From: Planctomycetota bacterium
Lineage (GTDB): Bacteria; Planctomycetota; SZUA-567; H5-PLA8
Direction of reading: 5' to 3'
Length of the DNA stretch: 37,309 nucleotides
NCBI GenBank assembly: GCA_026692735.1
Contig: JAPLOD010000259.1
Coordinates: 1-37,309, forward strand
A program made the translations under genes and the position numbers. Below the pieces are notes generated by a model. That model was given only the letters and a program-made list of their open reading frames with translations, was not told where the DNA came from and did not search any database. This document shows, piece by piece, positions 8,350 through 17,317 of this stretch (within the stretch, counting starts at the first letter, position 1; every line of letters starts with the position of its first letter).

Positions 8350-9670
8350 GTGCAGGCATCCGCCGGATTGCCGGGCAGCACCCCGGCGTGGCCCGCCGAA
8401 CTGGAGACGCTGCTGGGCGAAGCGCTGGCGTTCATCGAACGGGAAACGCCGGAGCATGCGGCAGCGTTGCGCGCGGCGGCGGCGCGCTTCCGCGAGCGGC
8501 AGTGGACGGTGCTGGTGGCGGGGCTGTGCAGCGTCGGCAAAAGCAGCTTCGTCAGTTCGCTGTGGGGGGATTCGGAGCTGCTGCCCACGGCGGTGCGCGA
8601 CTGCACGCAGACCAACACGTACGTGCGCGTGCCTACCGCGGGCGAGGCGTCCGCGGCGCCTTCGGGCGAGGCCGACAGGCAGGTGTGGGCGTCGTATCTG
8701 ACGCGCGCCGAGGCGGCGGCGTTCGTCACTAAAGAAGCTCTGCGCGCAGCGGCCGGAAATCCTGGTGCTGCACGATTACGTCTCGGACGAACTGGAGCAG
8801 CTCGAGCAGTTCCTCGCGTTTCTCGATGCGCCGGAGTACCGGCCGGGCGAGACCGTGCTGGCGCGGTGGGACGAGCGGCGCGATCTGCTGATGGGGCGGC
8901 GGCGGCCCGATGGCCGGACGCTGGACGTCGGCAAGCTGTGGACGTTGCGGCGCGTGGCACTGGTGCGGCGCTCCGAGGGGCACTGGCAAGGCGCTCCGCC
9001 GGTGCTGGTTGACACGCCGTGGATTCCGCAGTTCCACGAGGCGCGGCGCGTTGACCTCATCATCGAGCAGGCGCGGGGCGCGGACATTGCGGTCATCCTG
9101 GCGCTGCCGCAGCCATTCCAGTTCGAGGAGTGGGTGCCGACGGTCCTGACCGAGCGGCCCGAGTTGGCCAAGCGCACACTCATCGTCTTCAACCAGGTGG
9201 ACACGGTGGATACGCTGGCGCTCTTCGCGCGGCACGGCTTCGCGAGCAACTTCAAAGAGAACGCCGAGCGGCTGGCGAAGCACGGGATTGACCCGCGCAA
9301 CCTGTACATGGCGTGCGCGCGGCTGCCGTTCCTGCTCGGCAGCGCGCAGGACGCCGCGGTGGCCGAGCGGATCGCGAAACTGCGGAAGGTGCTGGGCGGG
9401 ATTCGCAAGCTGGTGGCAGGGCGGGGCGACAGCGACTTCAAGACTCGGATGCTCGCGCCGTGCGACCCGGACGACGGGGGCCTCGGTTCGGTGCGGCGGC
9501 GGCTCGAGGAGCTGGCGGCCGAGTTCGCGCTCCGGCAGCGAGCGCGTGAGGCGCTTGCGGCAATCGAGGCGCTGCATCCGACGCTCACGCTCTCCCCCGA
9601 CGCGGCGCGGACGTGGTCAGGGATCGCAACACGGGCGGCGGAGATGCGCGCGGTGGTCAGTGGTCCGTAG
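8350..9670 (+). pseudogene. Dynamin-like GTPase, frameshifted and C-terminally shortened
   Basis: A GTG start at 8350 follows GGAGAG at 8336-8341. The first frame runs to about 8750 and carries the P-loop GLCSVGKSS (residues 58-66). A shift to the next frame near 8740-8755 continues with RPEILVLHDYVSDELEQ, then the G3-like VLVDTPW and the G4-like NQVD. Dynamin-family proteins use GTP to remodel membranes or respond to stress. Here the joined length is about 440 aa, short for a bacterial dynamin, and the last codons run into GTGGTC-type repeats. G3 lacks the usual DTPG glycine (DTPW) and G4 is NQVD instead of NKxD, so nucleotide handling may be altered even without the shift. A single-base assembly error is the main alternative for the frame break. 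Confidence 0.7.
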
Positions 9671-9705
9671 TCACTGGTCAGTAGTCAGTGGTCAGGCGCG
9701 GTCAG
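9654..9705. repeat. Short degenerate AGTGGTCAG / GTAGTCA tandem
   Basis: Units of the type GTCAGTGGTC and CAGTAGTCAGTGGTCAG repeat imperfectly across the 3' end of the GTPase reading frame and just beyond it. The repeat supplies the last residues and stop codon of that frame, suggesting the original C-terminus was replaced. Confidence 0.6.
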
Positions 9706-9864
9706 GAGATTGGTAACACTCGAGGCTCAGGACATGCGCAACGCTTTCCCGCGCGAAAGCGCGGACAAAGCACCGACGATGGCAGTCAGTTCAGAAGCAG
9801 GTTCAAGCGCGGCTGGTGGCGTGGATTTCCCGATAGACTCATACCGCGGCTTGCGCCGTCAGGT

Positions 9865-9901
9865 TTGTGCCACGGATGTGCGAAGCTCATCCGTGGCACA
9901 A
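9865..9901. repeat. 14-bp perfect inverted repeat (REP-like)
   Basis: Arms TTGTGCCACGGATG (9865-9878) and CATCCGTGGCACAA (9888-9901) surround a 9-nt loop. It lies in the 235-bp gap between the broken GTPase and the recombinase remnant. The shared GTGCCACG core links it loosely to the twin-hairpin elements near 1.5 kb. No T-tract follows in either direction. Confidence 0.7.
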
Positions 9902-9905
9902 CTGA

Positions 9906-10460
9906 TCAGGACAAGTGGTGTTGTACCATCCCTAATGAGCCGTCCACGTTAACCTTTCCCACCGACTCATCCGGATTCGGCGCGCCTCCAACGCAAATCA
10001 CGCCGCGATCCACTTTGTTAACGATCCGATTGCCCCGCTGAACCTTCTTAAAGCGCAACCACACGCGAACATGCATCGCGCGCAGCAACGACGCGACTTC
10101 CGCTGAATCGGTCGCGTCGTCGAGCTTACACGCGAGATTACGCAGCTCCTCGATGGCTGCGTCAATGAGGTCCTGAATACTCATGGCCGGTCTTGCTGCC
10201 GAATCTGTCGGCGCCTTAGCGTTCATTGCCTCAAGCTTCGCGCGCTCACGTTGATAAATGCCACGGAGCCCAGTTCGCTCCGCCTCATCTTGCGCCCTTG
10301 AAACGGCGTCGAGGGCTTTGTCTACGACATGGGCTTGAGCGTCTCGTTGCTGCTCGAAGCCGGCTCTGCTGCCACGCGGCGGGTTAGTCCGAAAACAAGG
10401 GCAATGTAGTAGGCGAGCGGCGGGGTGAAAGCGCACGTCTGGCCGGCGGTTCGGGGACAC
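9906..10460 (-). pseudogene. Probable serine-recombinase C-terminal remnant
   Basis: The frame reads 184 aa, but its first ~30 residues (MSPNRRPDVRF...) do not look like a protein start. The body is helical and rich in E, A, R and D: VDKALDAVSRAQDEAERTG and ERAKLEAMNAK suggest a coiled coil. It ends with VRVWLRFKKVQRGNRIVNKV followed by a short beta segment, which recalls the C-terminal tail of large serine recombinases. There is no catalytic Ser domain in this frame or upstream, where an IS1380-family transposase gene begins about 95 bp away. I therefore read it as a remnant of an older integrase or resolvase. The family call is by resemblance only and needs a profile search. Confidence 0.4.
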
Positions 10461-10555
10461 AACTTCCCCCTCCCGTCAGCGCCGGTGTCGTGGTTCGAGG
10501 TTATGGACAGGAATTGGTCCCCCCCAACGCCTGAGCCACAGTGGCACGCGGGAGC

Positions 10556-12064
10556 TTATCCGCTGTTCAGGCGCGGCACAGCACCCAGACTCGCGAACAA
10601 CAGCCGCACGCAGCTGGTGTAGCCGAGCAGCCGCAGCAGGATGCGATGCCCGCCCTTGATGATCTGGCACGGCACGCGAATGAGCGCGTTGAGGAACTGC
10701 TTGAACTCCATGCGCAGCACGTCCTCGCGGTCCGCCGCGCGCGGCAGGGTCAGGGCAAACCAGGCCTTCAGTGTCCAGGCCAGCGACGCAATGACCATGT
10801 AGGCCCAGTTCGAGACAAGATCATAGACGGGCACGCGCATCGCGTTGACGCCGTTCTTGAGCTGCTCGATGAGGTTCTCCTGATTGCACCGCTCGTTGGC
10901 CTGATACACCACCTCGATGCTGGACATGCTGGGATCGTTCGTGATGTAGAAGAAGTACCGCACATCAGGAAAGAGCACTGCCTCGCCCTTCTCCACGGAG
11001 AGATTCTTGCGCAGCACGATCACACGATAGGCGTGGCGGCACTTGCCGGGGCGGTACATGAACTCCGCAACCTCTTCGGAACACAGACGGATGTTCTCGA
11101 ATCCTTTCTCTTTCACGATCGCTTCCTTCACGTTCTCGCGTTTCTGGCGCGGTTCAGTCTGGATGTCGTACGTGGGCCACCGCGGCAGCGGCCGGAAGGC
11201 CGCCTCGGGCAGTTGCTTCGCCAGCGCTACGAGGGAAGCATGAGCATCGTAGCCGAAGACGAACTTCACGTTCTGGTCCGTCCAGCGGTCGAAGTTCGCT
11301 GTCAGCGAAAAGTCCGTGTCGCCGCGCAACAGGATTTCATCGAAGACGCCTTCGCACAACGCGATGGCCTTGTCGAACCACTCCGCCGCGCCCGTGTGGC
11401 TCGGCACGTTCCCCGGACGATTGACAATGAAGAGCGGCTCGCTCGTGTTCGCCAGCGAGATCAGCAGCGGGCTGTAGCCCCACACGCCTTTGTACGACAG
11501 CCCAATGCCATCCTTCTTCTCGCCGTCAGTCGGTGCGTCGGTGCCGTCGCCGTCAATCACCGCGCGCTTGCGTTCCTCCCGCGGCAACCGCATCCACACT
11601 CGCCGTCGAATGCCGTTCACCGCGTCCAGCAGCGCCACGATGTCTGCTTCCGTGAAGCGGCGCAGAAAATCCCCCGCCGTTGTCGGATCGGGAATCCGCT
11701 GCGCCCCCAGCATGTCCAGGTACGACTCGTTCTGGCGCAGCAGCTCCAGGTCTTCCAGCCGCGTGTTGCCGTACATAATGTTGTAGACCAGGTTCAGTAC
11801 GTGGTCCGATTCGTGGTACGGCAAGTGTCGCTTGAGCAGGTGCAGCACACGGTCCAGTTCGCGCACCAAACCCACGCGCCGCGCCAGCAGATGGATGGCA
11901 CCGATGCCGCCTGCCGTGATCCCGCGCTGCCGCGCCGACACTTCGTACTGAATGTTGGACGCCGCGAACATGGGGTACGGCCGTTCCGGCCACTCCCGCG
12001 GCCGCAGCCGCCACGCAATCCTGCGCTTGCGATTCCGGAGATTCCGGCGATCTTCCCTTTTCAC
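10556..12064 (-). CDS. IS1380-family transposase
   Basis: A GTG start at 12064 is preceded by GGAGG (12074-12078, 9 nt), giving 502 aa; the longer frame from 12109 lacks such a site. Family hallmarks are seen in order: RHLPYHESDHVLN, RIPDPTTAGDFLRRF, VIDGDGTDA (first catalytic Asp), LSYKGVWGYSPLLIS, LLRGDTDF (second Asp) and YQANERCNQENLIEQLKNG (YREK-like catalytic Glu region). The product cuts and pastes its own element by DDE chemistry. The reading frame is intact, so it could still be active. I could not identify the terminal inverted repeats or a target duplication with confidence, so no element boundaries are given. It sits between a recombinase remnant and the distal end of the RNA-ligase operon. 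Confidence 0.9.
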   Translation of the reverse strand: MKREDRRNLRNRKRRIAWRLRPREWPERPYPMFAASNIQYEVSARQRGITAGGIGAIHLLARRVGLVRELDRVLHLLKRHLPYHESDHVLNLVYNIMYGNTRLEDLELLRQNESYLDMLGAQRIPDPTTAGDFLRRFTEADIVALLDAVNGIRRRVWMRLPREERKRAVIDGDGTDAPTDGEKKDGIGLSYKGVWGYSPLLISLANTSEPLFIVNRPGNVPSHTGAAEWFDKAIALCEGVFDEILLRGDTDFSLTANFDRWTDQNVKFVFGYDAHASLVALAKQLPEAAFRPLPRWPTYDIQTEPRQKRENVKEAIVKEKGFENIRLCSEEVAEFMYRPGKCRHAYRVIVLRKNLSVEKGEAVLFPDVRYFFYITNDPSMSSIEVVYQANERCNQENLIEQLKNGVNAMRVPVYDLVSNWAYMVIASLAWTLKAWFALTLPRAADREDVLRMEFKQFLNALIRVPCQIIKGGHRILLRLLGYTSCVRLLFASLGAVPRLNSG

Positions 12065-12166
12065 TCGAAATGCCCTCCTCGTCGGCTGCTGAACGGCGTG
12101 CGATACCATTCAGACGCCTATGAAGGATCGGCATTTCGAGTTTTCTTGTGCTCTCAACGCACTTGT

Positions 12167-12658
12167 TCAGGGGCTAGCCTCTATCTCACCATCACAGCGT
12201 GCAAGCGGCAGGGAACATTCAGCGAGCTCTCCCTGGCTGTCAATGTACTGCAACATGCGCCCGATAAGGTCGTCGGAAAGCTCCCTTGCGATAATGATGT
12301 GTCGGTTGCCGTAGTGGAATGGAACCTGCGTTCCTTCAATCCAGTCTCCGCAACTTGCCAGAGCTGAAGGCGTAGCAAACATACACCACCTTCGTTCGCC
12401 GTTCGATAGCTGCACTATCACCTCAATCGGGAGTTCCTGACCCGGGATGATCGGATCGTTAAGCCGGTATCCGCTAAGCGTAGGGACGGATCGGCTACTG
12501 TGGTCAAAACAGTATGCGGGAAACCAGCGGATCCTTCCGTTGTCACCCTTGACGCGGACTTGGCGCTTTGCCTCATCGGTGGCGAGTGCGTCGTAGCGCT
12601 TCCCGCGAGTCATCGCACCTTGGTACACCGATACACGCACGCAAACCAACTGGCTCAT
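12167..12658 (-). CDS. Hypothetical protein (KOW-like N-terminus)
   Basis: 163 aa from ATG 12658; an internal ATG at 12613 (MTRGKRYDAL) is an alternative start. Residues ~16-50 (RGKRYDALATDEAKRQVRVKGDNGRIRWFPAYCFD) form a compact beta-rich segment like KOW/SH3 barrels. The rest contains ERRWCMFATPSALASCGDWIEGT and SDDLIGRMLQYIDSQGELAECSLPL, with an intact C-terminus. I do not assign a function; the gene looks like a complete, conserved cytoplasmic protein of unknown role. It lies on the same strand as the operon upstream and immediately beside the transposase gene, so the transposon may have landed just downstream of it. Confidence 0.6.
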   Translation of the reverse strand: MSQLVCVRVSVYQGAMTRGKRYDALATDEAKRQVRVKGDNGRIRWFPAYCFDHSSRSVPTLSGYRLNDPIIPGQELPIEVIVQLSNGERRWCMFATPSALASCGDWIEGTQVPFHYGNRHIIIARELSDDLIGRMLQYIDSQGELAECSLPLARCDGEIEASP

Positions 12659-12978
12659 GGGTTCTTTCTCTCAGGGCCGGCCAACGCTCGGCCTATCCGG
12701 GCGTTGACCAGCCTGTCAACGATACGGATCGACGTCACTGCGCTCCTTGCTGGGGTAGTACCCAGTCACGAGAAGGTCCCTTGGCGTCAATAGTGCCCTG
12801 CACATCGGGTAACCCATCGTAAGAGATTTGGCGGTGTGTCAAGCGAAGGTTTTTGTCGGTGGCGCTGGGCGCTTGGAGCGTAGACTGGTGGCTGCGCCGA
12901 AAAGGTATCTCATGGTGGGAGGAGGAGATCTCTGACGCCGAGCTAACGCGCATGCTTCAGCAATGCGTTGCACGAGTT
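12659..12978. other. Gap with no convincing gene
   Basis: About 320 bp. Short frames exist on both strands but none has a ribosome binding site with coding-like composition. I see no hairpin terminator, tRNA or repeat. Confidence 0.5.
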
Positions 12979-13394
12979 TCAGGCGGCAGCGTTGAAGTGG
13001 GCAACTGACTCGAACGCCAGTTGCCGGTCGGCATTGATGTAGCGCGAGGAATTGTGGGCAAGGGCCTTGACCCAGCGGCGGGCGTGGTAGTGTCGCACGG
13101 CGCGGTTGAGTGTGCTGCGGGCGTGAAACCGGAGATCGAACAGGCGCCGATGTCTTCACTCGCGGCTAGTGCGACTTCCTCGGCCGCAAAACCCAACGCG
13201 ACTGGATCCGGCGCGTCGTCGGGTGCAGGCGCCTTGTGCATGCCCGCAAGACAGCGCTGGAGTTGGTGGAACTCCGGGTCACCACGCACGAGGTAAAGGC
13301 GGTCCTTGTGACGATAGATCCGGCCTTGCATGCTCCGCGCCCGCATTCTGACATGGCGCCAGAGCTCTGCGTCGCGAGACTGTTCGTGTTTCAT
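12979..13394 (-). pseudogene. Small hypothetical gene with one frameshift
   Basis: The ATG at 13394 opens MKHEQSRDAELWRHVRMRARSM and reads well to EEVALAASED near 13150. There the frame must shift by one to continue as HRRLFDLRFHARSTLNRAV and on to a stop at 12979-12981 (ending FESVAHFNAAA). Both halves have coding-like composition with many charged and aromatic residues. The unshifted frame instead degenerates into a Thr/Pro-rich tail (TTTPAAGSRPLPTIPRA). The intact product would be about 138 aa. Function unknown. It lies 174 bp downstream of the phosphoesterase gene, on the same strand. A sequencing error is possible. Confidence 0.55.
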
Positions 13395-13568
13395 GGTTCA
13401 CGATCCACGGCCACGCTGCCCACTGCGCGAGGTGTTGCATCAGTATAGCACGTCTTCTACGCAAGGGCAGGCCGGTTACATGGGAGATCCCCCGCTCTCG
13501 GGCGGTAAAGCGCTACAGTCCGCAGGCTCGAACTGGGGCTGACATCCGCAGAATGACGCATGCTACAC

Positions 13569-14429
13569 CTACGGCCGTCCTGGGGCTCTTACCTTTCCCT
13601 GGCAGTCGGCAGCCCGTTGGAGAACGACAACTCTGGAGTCAACATTCAGCACCTGGATGTCGTGCGCAAGCGTAGCAAGTGGCGCGTCCCAGTGCGCATG
13701 TCCGCGGACTACCAGCGGGGCAGGCATTGCGACCGACTCGAGGGCAGCGCGAATGCTCGGCCAGCCCATGAGTCCTTGAGCGGGGACATCGGGGCCGTCA
13801 TGGAGAACCAGCAGGTCTGGAGACTGGGCGGCCAAACGTTTCACCTCTTCGGAAAACGACCGTTCGTCCCGTCGGAATGGCTTCTTTGGATTTCCGATCA
13901 CCCCGGATACTCCAGCAATCTTCAGGCCGCAGAGCTCCGCGACGTTTCCGTCCAGCAGGTGGACTCCCGACTCACGCTGAAATGCAGCGATATCAAGGGC
14001 CGGCGCCGTCACGCCAAACATATCGTGGTTACCTGCCACACCCACGACCCACTTGCATACACGAGCGAACGCTCTGAAGACCGGCCGCACATCACCCGAG
14101 CCACCGCGTTTGTGAAGATCCGGGTAGGAGTACAAATCGCCTGCCAGAATGACGCCGATCCTTTCCGCTGGCGGAAGCAACCTCCTGCACCCCATCGCGC
14201 AGAGTTCCTCGGCCAGGACCTCGCCGAGCATCCTGGGTTCAGCCGCCATGCGCTCGCGGCCTTGCAGGTCCGCTGCCACCAAAATAGCCTCCACCGACTG
14301 CGGAAGGCTATCCACCGTCGCCCGGAAGAATGGCAGACGAACGGTCACGACTTTCCTGGCCTCGCCGCCGGCGACGTTGCTGTAGGGCAGTTCGTGGAAG
14401 GGACTGCTCTCGATACTCGTAATGCGCAT
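13569..14429 (-). CDS. Calcineurin-like metallophosphoesterase
   Basis: 286 aa from ATG 14429, with GGAG about 10 nt upstream inside the ligase-derived repeat. Metal-binding motifs run in order: D54-L-Q56 (in place of the usual D-x-H), GD at 97-98, GNHD at 133-136, LH at 209-210 and GHAH at 243-246. The family hydrolyses phosphomonoesters or phosphodiesters with two metal ions; in RNA-repair operons such enzymes remove 2',3'-cyclic or 3' phosphates before ligation. The Gln in motif I is a real departure and could change metal preference. In the inferred ancestral operon this gene followed the RNA ligase by 25 nt, which supports a shared role. Cytoplasmic, no signal peptide. Confidence 0.85.
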   Translation of the reverse strand: MRITSIESSPFHELPYSNVAGGEARKVVTVRLPFFRATVDSLPQSVEAILVAADLQGRERMAAEPRMLGEVLAEELCAMGCRRLLPPAERIGVILAGDLYSYPDLHKRGGSGDVRPVFRAFARVCKWVVGVAGNHDMFGVTAPALDIAAFQRESGVHLLDGNVAELCGLKIAGVSGVIGNPKKPFRRDERSFSEEVKRLAAQSPDLLVLHDGPDVPAQGLMGWPSIRAALESVAMPAPLVVRGHAHWDAPLATLAHDIQVLNVDSRVVVLQRAADCQGKVRAPGRP

Positions 14430-14435
14430 TGCCAG

Positions 14436-14576
14436 CGTTCTCCGGTTCCTGTGGTTAGCGGCTCCTGGATGGCCGCTCGCGGTTGGCTTCCACCCCGGGT
14501 GCCAGCTTGTTCAGTTGCAGCTGTCTGTCGAAGTCCTCCCGGCCCGGCACGAAGCTCGGCCGACGCCACTTGGCTC
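14436..14576. repeat. 141-bp direct repeat, copy 1 (ligase 3' end)
   Basis: Identical over 141 bp to 17324-17464. On the - strand it encodes the end of the RNA ligase in the restored frame (KWRRPSFVPGRED... to TAA at 14455-14457) and the ribosome binding site of the phosphoesterase gene. The zero divergence suggests a recent duplication or recombination. Confidence 0.95.
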
Positions 14577-14879
14577 GGCGTGTCGGCCACCGATACGCTC
14601 ATTGCCAAACGCGCTTGAGACGCCGCCAACCGCTAGCCGCATCGTTGCGAATGTAAGCACCACCCTACCGCCCTACCAGGGGAATCGCTAGTTTGCTCCA
14701 CGCTTACTCCCGGTAGTCCCCCAAAGGGAGGCAGTTCGATGATGCCGTCGAAGCTTCATGGTTCGTGCGCTGGTGCTTGAGAACTTTTGGGGACACTGCC
14801 ATAGCAGGGGTAGCGTGGAAGGTCTCGACGCCAAGCATTTCGTGCCGCACGATGCAGTAAGTAAGTAGTAATCCGAGCT
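14577..14879. other. Gap inside the inserted segment
   Basis: About 300 bp between repeat copy 1 and the Sel1 gene's 3' end. I find no gene, strong hairpin or tRNA. It is the end of the 2,904-bp segment that separates the ligase and phosphoesterase genes, and I could not see a matching inverted end near 17480. Confidence 0.5.
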
Positions 14880-16852
14880 TCAGCACAACCTATCCAGATT
14901 CCGCTTGGCCTTTGCGTGACCTTGCTTCGCGGCCATATTATACCACTTAGCGGCTTCCGTGTTGTCCTTTGGTACACCGCAGCCTTTCTCGTACCTGACA
15001 CCCAGGGTGTACTGCGCGGCGGCGTCGCCCTGCGCGGCTGCCTTGCGGTACCACTTGACGGCTTCCACATCGTTTTTCGGTACACCGCGGCCTTTCTCGA
15101 ACCTGACACCCAGATTGCCCTGCGCGTCGGGGTCGCCTTGCTCGGCCGCCTTGCGGAACCACTTCGCTGCTTCCGTATCATCCTTCGGGACGCCGCGGCC
15201 TTTCGTGTACATGAAGCCCAAGGCAACCTGCCCGGCGGCTTCGCCCTGTTCGGCCGCCTTGCGGTACCACTTCACGGCTTCCGCATCGTCCTTCGGGACA
15301 CCGCGGCCATTCTCGTACCTGACACCCAGGGTGTACTGCGCGGCGGCGTCGCCCTGTTCGGCTGCCTTGCGGTACCACTTGACGGCTTCCACATCGTCCT
15401 TCGGAACACCGCGGCCTTTCTCGAACCTGACACCCATGTTGCCCTGTGCGATGGGATCGCCTTGGTCGGCCGCCTTGCGGAACCACTTGACGGCTTCCGC
15501 ATCGTCCTTCGGGACACCGCGGCCTTTCGCGTACATGAAGCCCAGATTGTACTGCGCGGTGGCTTCACCCTGATCGGCCGCCTTGCGATACCACTTGATG
15601 GCTGCCGCATCGTTTCTCGGGACACCGCGGCCTTTTGCGTACATGCAAGCCAGGAGGAACTGACCATCGGCGTCGCCATGGGCGGCCGCCCTGCGAAACC
15701 ACTTCGCTGCTTCCGTAGCATCCTTCGGGACACCGCGGCCATTCGCGTACATGAAGCCCAGGGCAAGCGGCCCGGCGTCGTAGCCCTGCTCAGCCGCCCT
15801 GCAGAACCACCTCGCTGCTTCCGCATCGTCCTTCGGGACACCGCGGCCATTCGCGTACATGCGGCCTAGATGGTGCTGCGCGGTGGCTTCGCCCTGCTCG
15901 GCCGCCTTGCGGAGCCACTTCACCGCTTGCCGATCGTCCTTCGGGACACCGCGGCCTGCCACGTACAGGGCAGACAGGCTGCCTTGCGCGACGGCGTGGC
16001 CCTGCTTGGCCGCCCTGCGGAACCACTTCGCTGCTTCCGCGTCGTCCTTCGGGACACCGCGGCCTGCCGCGTACACGAGGCCCAGGGCAAGCTGCGCGGC
16101 GGCTTCGCCCTGCTCGGCTGCCTTGCGGTACCACTTCACCGCCTCCGCATCGTCCTTCGGGACACCGCGGCCTTTCTCGTACATGAAGCCCAGATCGTAC
16201 TGCGCGGCGGCGTGGCCTTGCTTGACCGCCTTGCGGTACCACTTGACGGCTTCCGTACTGTTCTCCGGGACACCGCGGCCCTCCGCGTACATGACACCCA
16301 GGGCATACTGCGCGTCGGCGTGGCCCTGCTTGGCCGCCCTGCGGAACCACTTCGCTGCTTCCGCGTCGTCCTTCGGGACACCGGTGCCTTGCGCGTACAT
16401 GACACCCAGATTGTACTGCGCGTCGGCGTCGCTTTGCGTCGAGGCCCTGCTGCGCGGACTTGCCATTGACATCCTCCAGCACCAGGAAGAGGGTGCCCTC
16501 CTCCTCTCTCACATCCATCACGCCGACCAGATGCGGCATTTCGCCGCGGCGGCTACCTGGCCAACGTGGAGAAAGCGGCGAATGCTCCTCTTCGCCGCCC
16601 GCTCCTCAACAACGTGCGGCCACAGCCGCATCGTGACCGCGACCTCGATTCCCGGGACGGGGTGCACACCGTAGTAGACCGCGCCCATGCCGCCCGGCCC
16701 AGTTTCGCCAGGAGCGGAATCCCGCTCGGCGTCGGGCACAGCACGCCGCCAACCTTCGCGCGCGGCGCATGGGCGATAAGCGGGTCGCGCGATAGGTCCT
16801 GCGGCTTCATCGCCAGTTGGAGACCCACTGGAGCGTTCTTCGCGCCGCTCAT
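14880..16852 (-). pseudogene. Decayed Ser/Thr kinase fused to 14 Sel1 repeats
   Basis: The start at 16852 opens MSGAKNAPVGLQLAMKPQD and reads to IPLLAKLGR. A lost base in GGCCGGGCGGC then shifts the frame to GGMGAVYYGVHPVPGIEVAV, the glycine-rich loop of a PknB-type kinase. A further shift leads to PHLVGVMDVREEEGTLFLVLED (hinge region). The kinase stops there: no HRD, DFG or C-lobe. The strand-2 Lys is replaced (EVAVTM). Another shift enters an intact 530-aa frame (ATG 16472) with 14 Sel1 repeats of 36 aa (consensus about GxxYxxGRGVPKDDAEAVKWYRKAA). Sel1 repeats form solenoids that bind proteins. Only the Sel1 part could be made as a protein. The repeat array, still clean, implies kinase loss before array loss. 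Confidence 0.75.
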
Positions 16853-16945
16853 GCCCTCTGCACGCCTCCTGCAATGCACGCATAACCGTCCGAAGTGTGA
16901 ACTGTGGCGCAGCATACAAGGAATCCGCCCGCAAGGCAAATCTGC

Positions 16946-17317
16946 TCAGTGCTGTGTGAGTCTCCTATCCACCACGTTTCCCGCGCTCGCCCGACACGTT
17001 CGTTCCCACGCCACTTCCAGCACCGCGGGCAGTTCCACTGTCCCCTTGAACGACGCCACGTCCGGCTTGTTAAGGTTGAAGGTAGATCCACCTTTCAGTG
17101 CCGCGCCGGGGATGTCCGAAACTCTACGGGCTTGCGGCTTCGGCAGTGCCGCCAGCGACATCTGCGACCAGTATACACGCCGCTCCCAGTGCATAAGGTC
17201 GTCCCCTGTGCAGATGAGAAGACCAGTCTCCAGCCGCGCTCGAGCTTGGCGCCGATACTGCCTGCTCAGCCTGGCCTGCCAGTGCGCGTGGAACACGAGT
17301 GCGCGCGCAATTCGCAT
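16946..17317 (-). CDS. Hypothetical protein within the inserted segment
   Basis: 123 aa. The ATG at 17317 lies 25 nt after the TAA that would end the ligase in its restored frame, with GGAG in that spacer, the same geometry as the phosphoesterase start beside the other repeat copy. The sequence is basic at the N-terminus (RLSRQYRRQARARLETG), then contains HWERRVYWSQMSLAALPKPQ and GGSTFNLNKPDVASFKGTVELP. I do not recognise it. It overlaps the tail of the shifted ligase frame by 52 bp. It could be a foreign passenger gene, or a remnant placed here by the duplication. Confidence 0.5.
   Translation of the reverse strand: MRIARALVFHAHWQARLSRQYRRQARARLETGLLICTGDDLMHWERRVYWSQMSLAALPKPQARRVSDIPGAALKGGSTFNLNKPDVASFKGTVELPAVLEVAWERTCRASAGNVVDRRLTQH

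Noticed and set aside
10541-12367. 608-codon + strand ORF
   Set aside because: Antisense shadow of the IS1380 transposase gene; Arg/His-rich translation with no motif.
14916-16469. Long + strand ORFs with periodic repeats
   Set aside because: Mirror of the 108-bp Sel1 coding repeats on the other strand.
14880-16472. CRISPR-like regular repeat array
   Set aside because: Period is 108 bp with no spacers; it encodes 36-aa Sel1 repeats.
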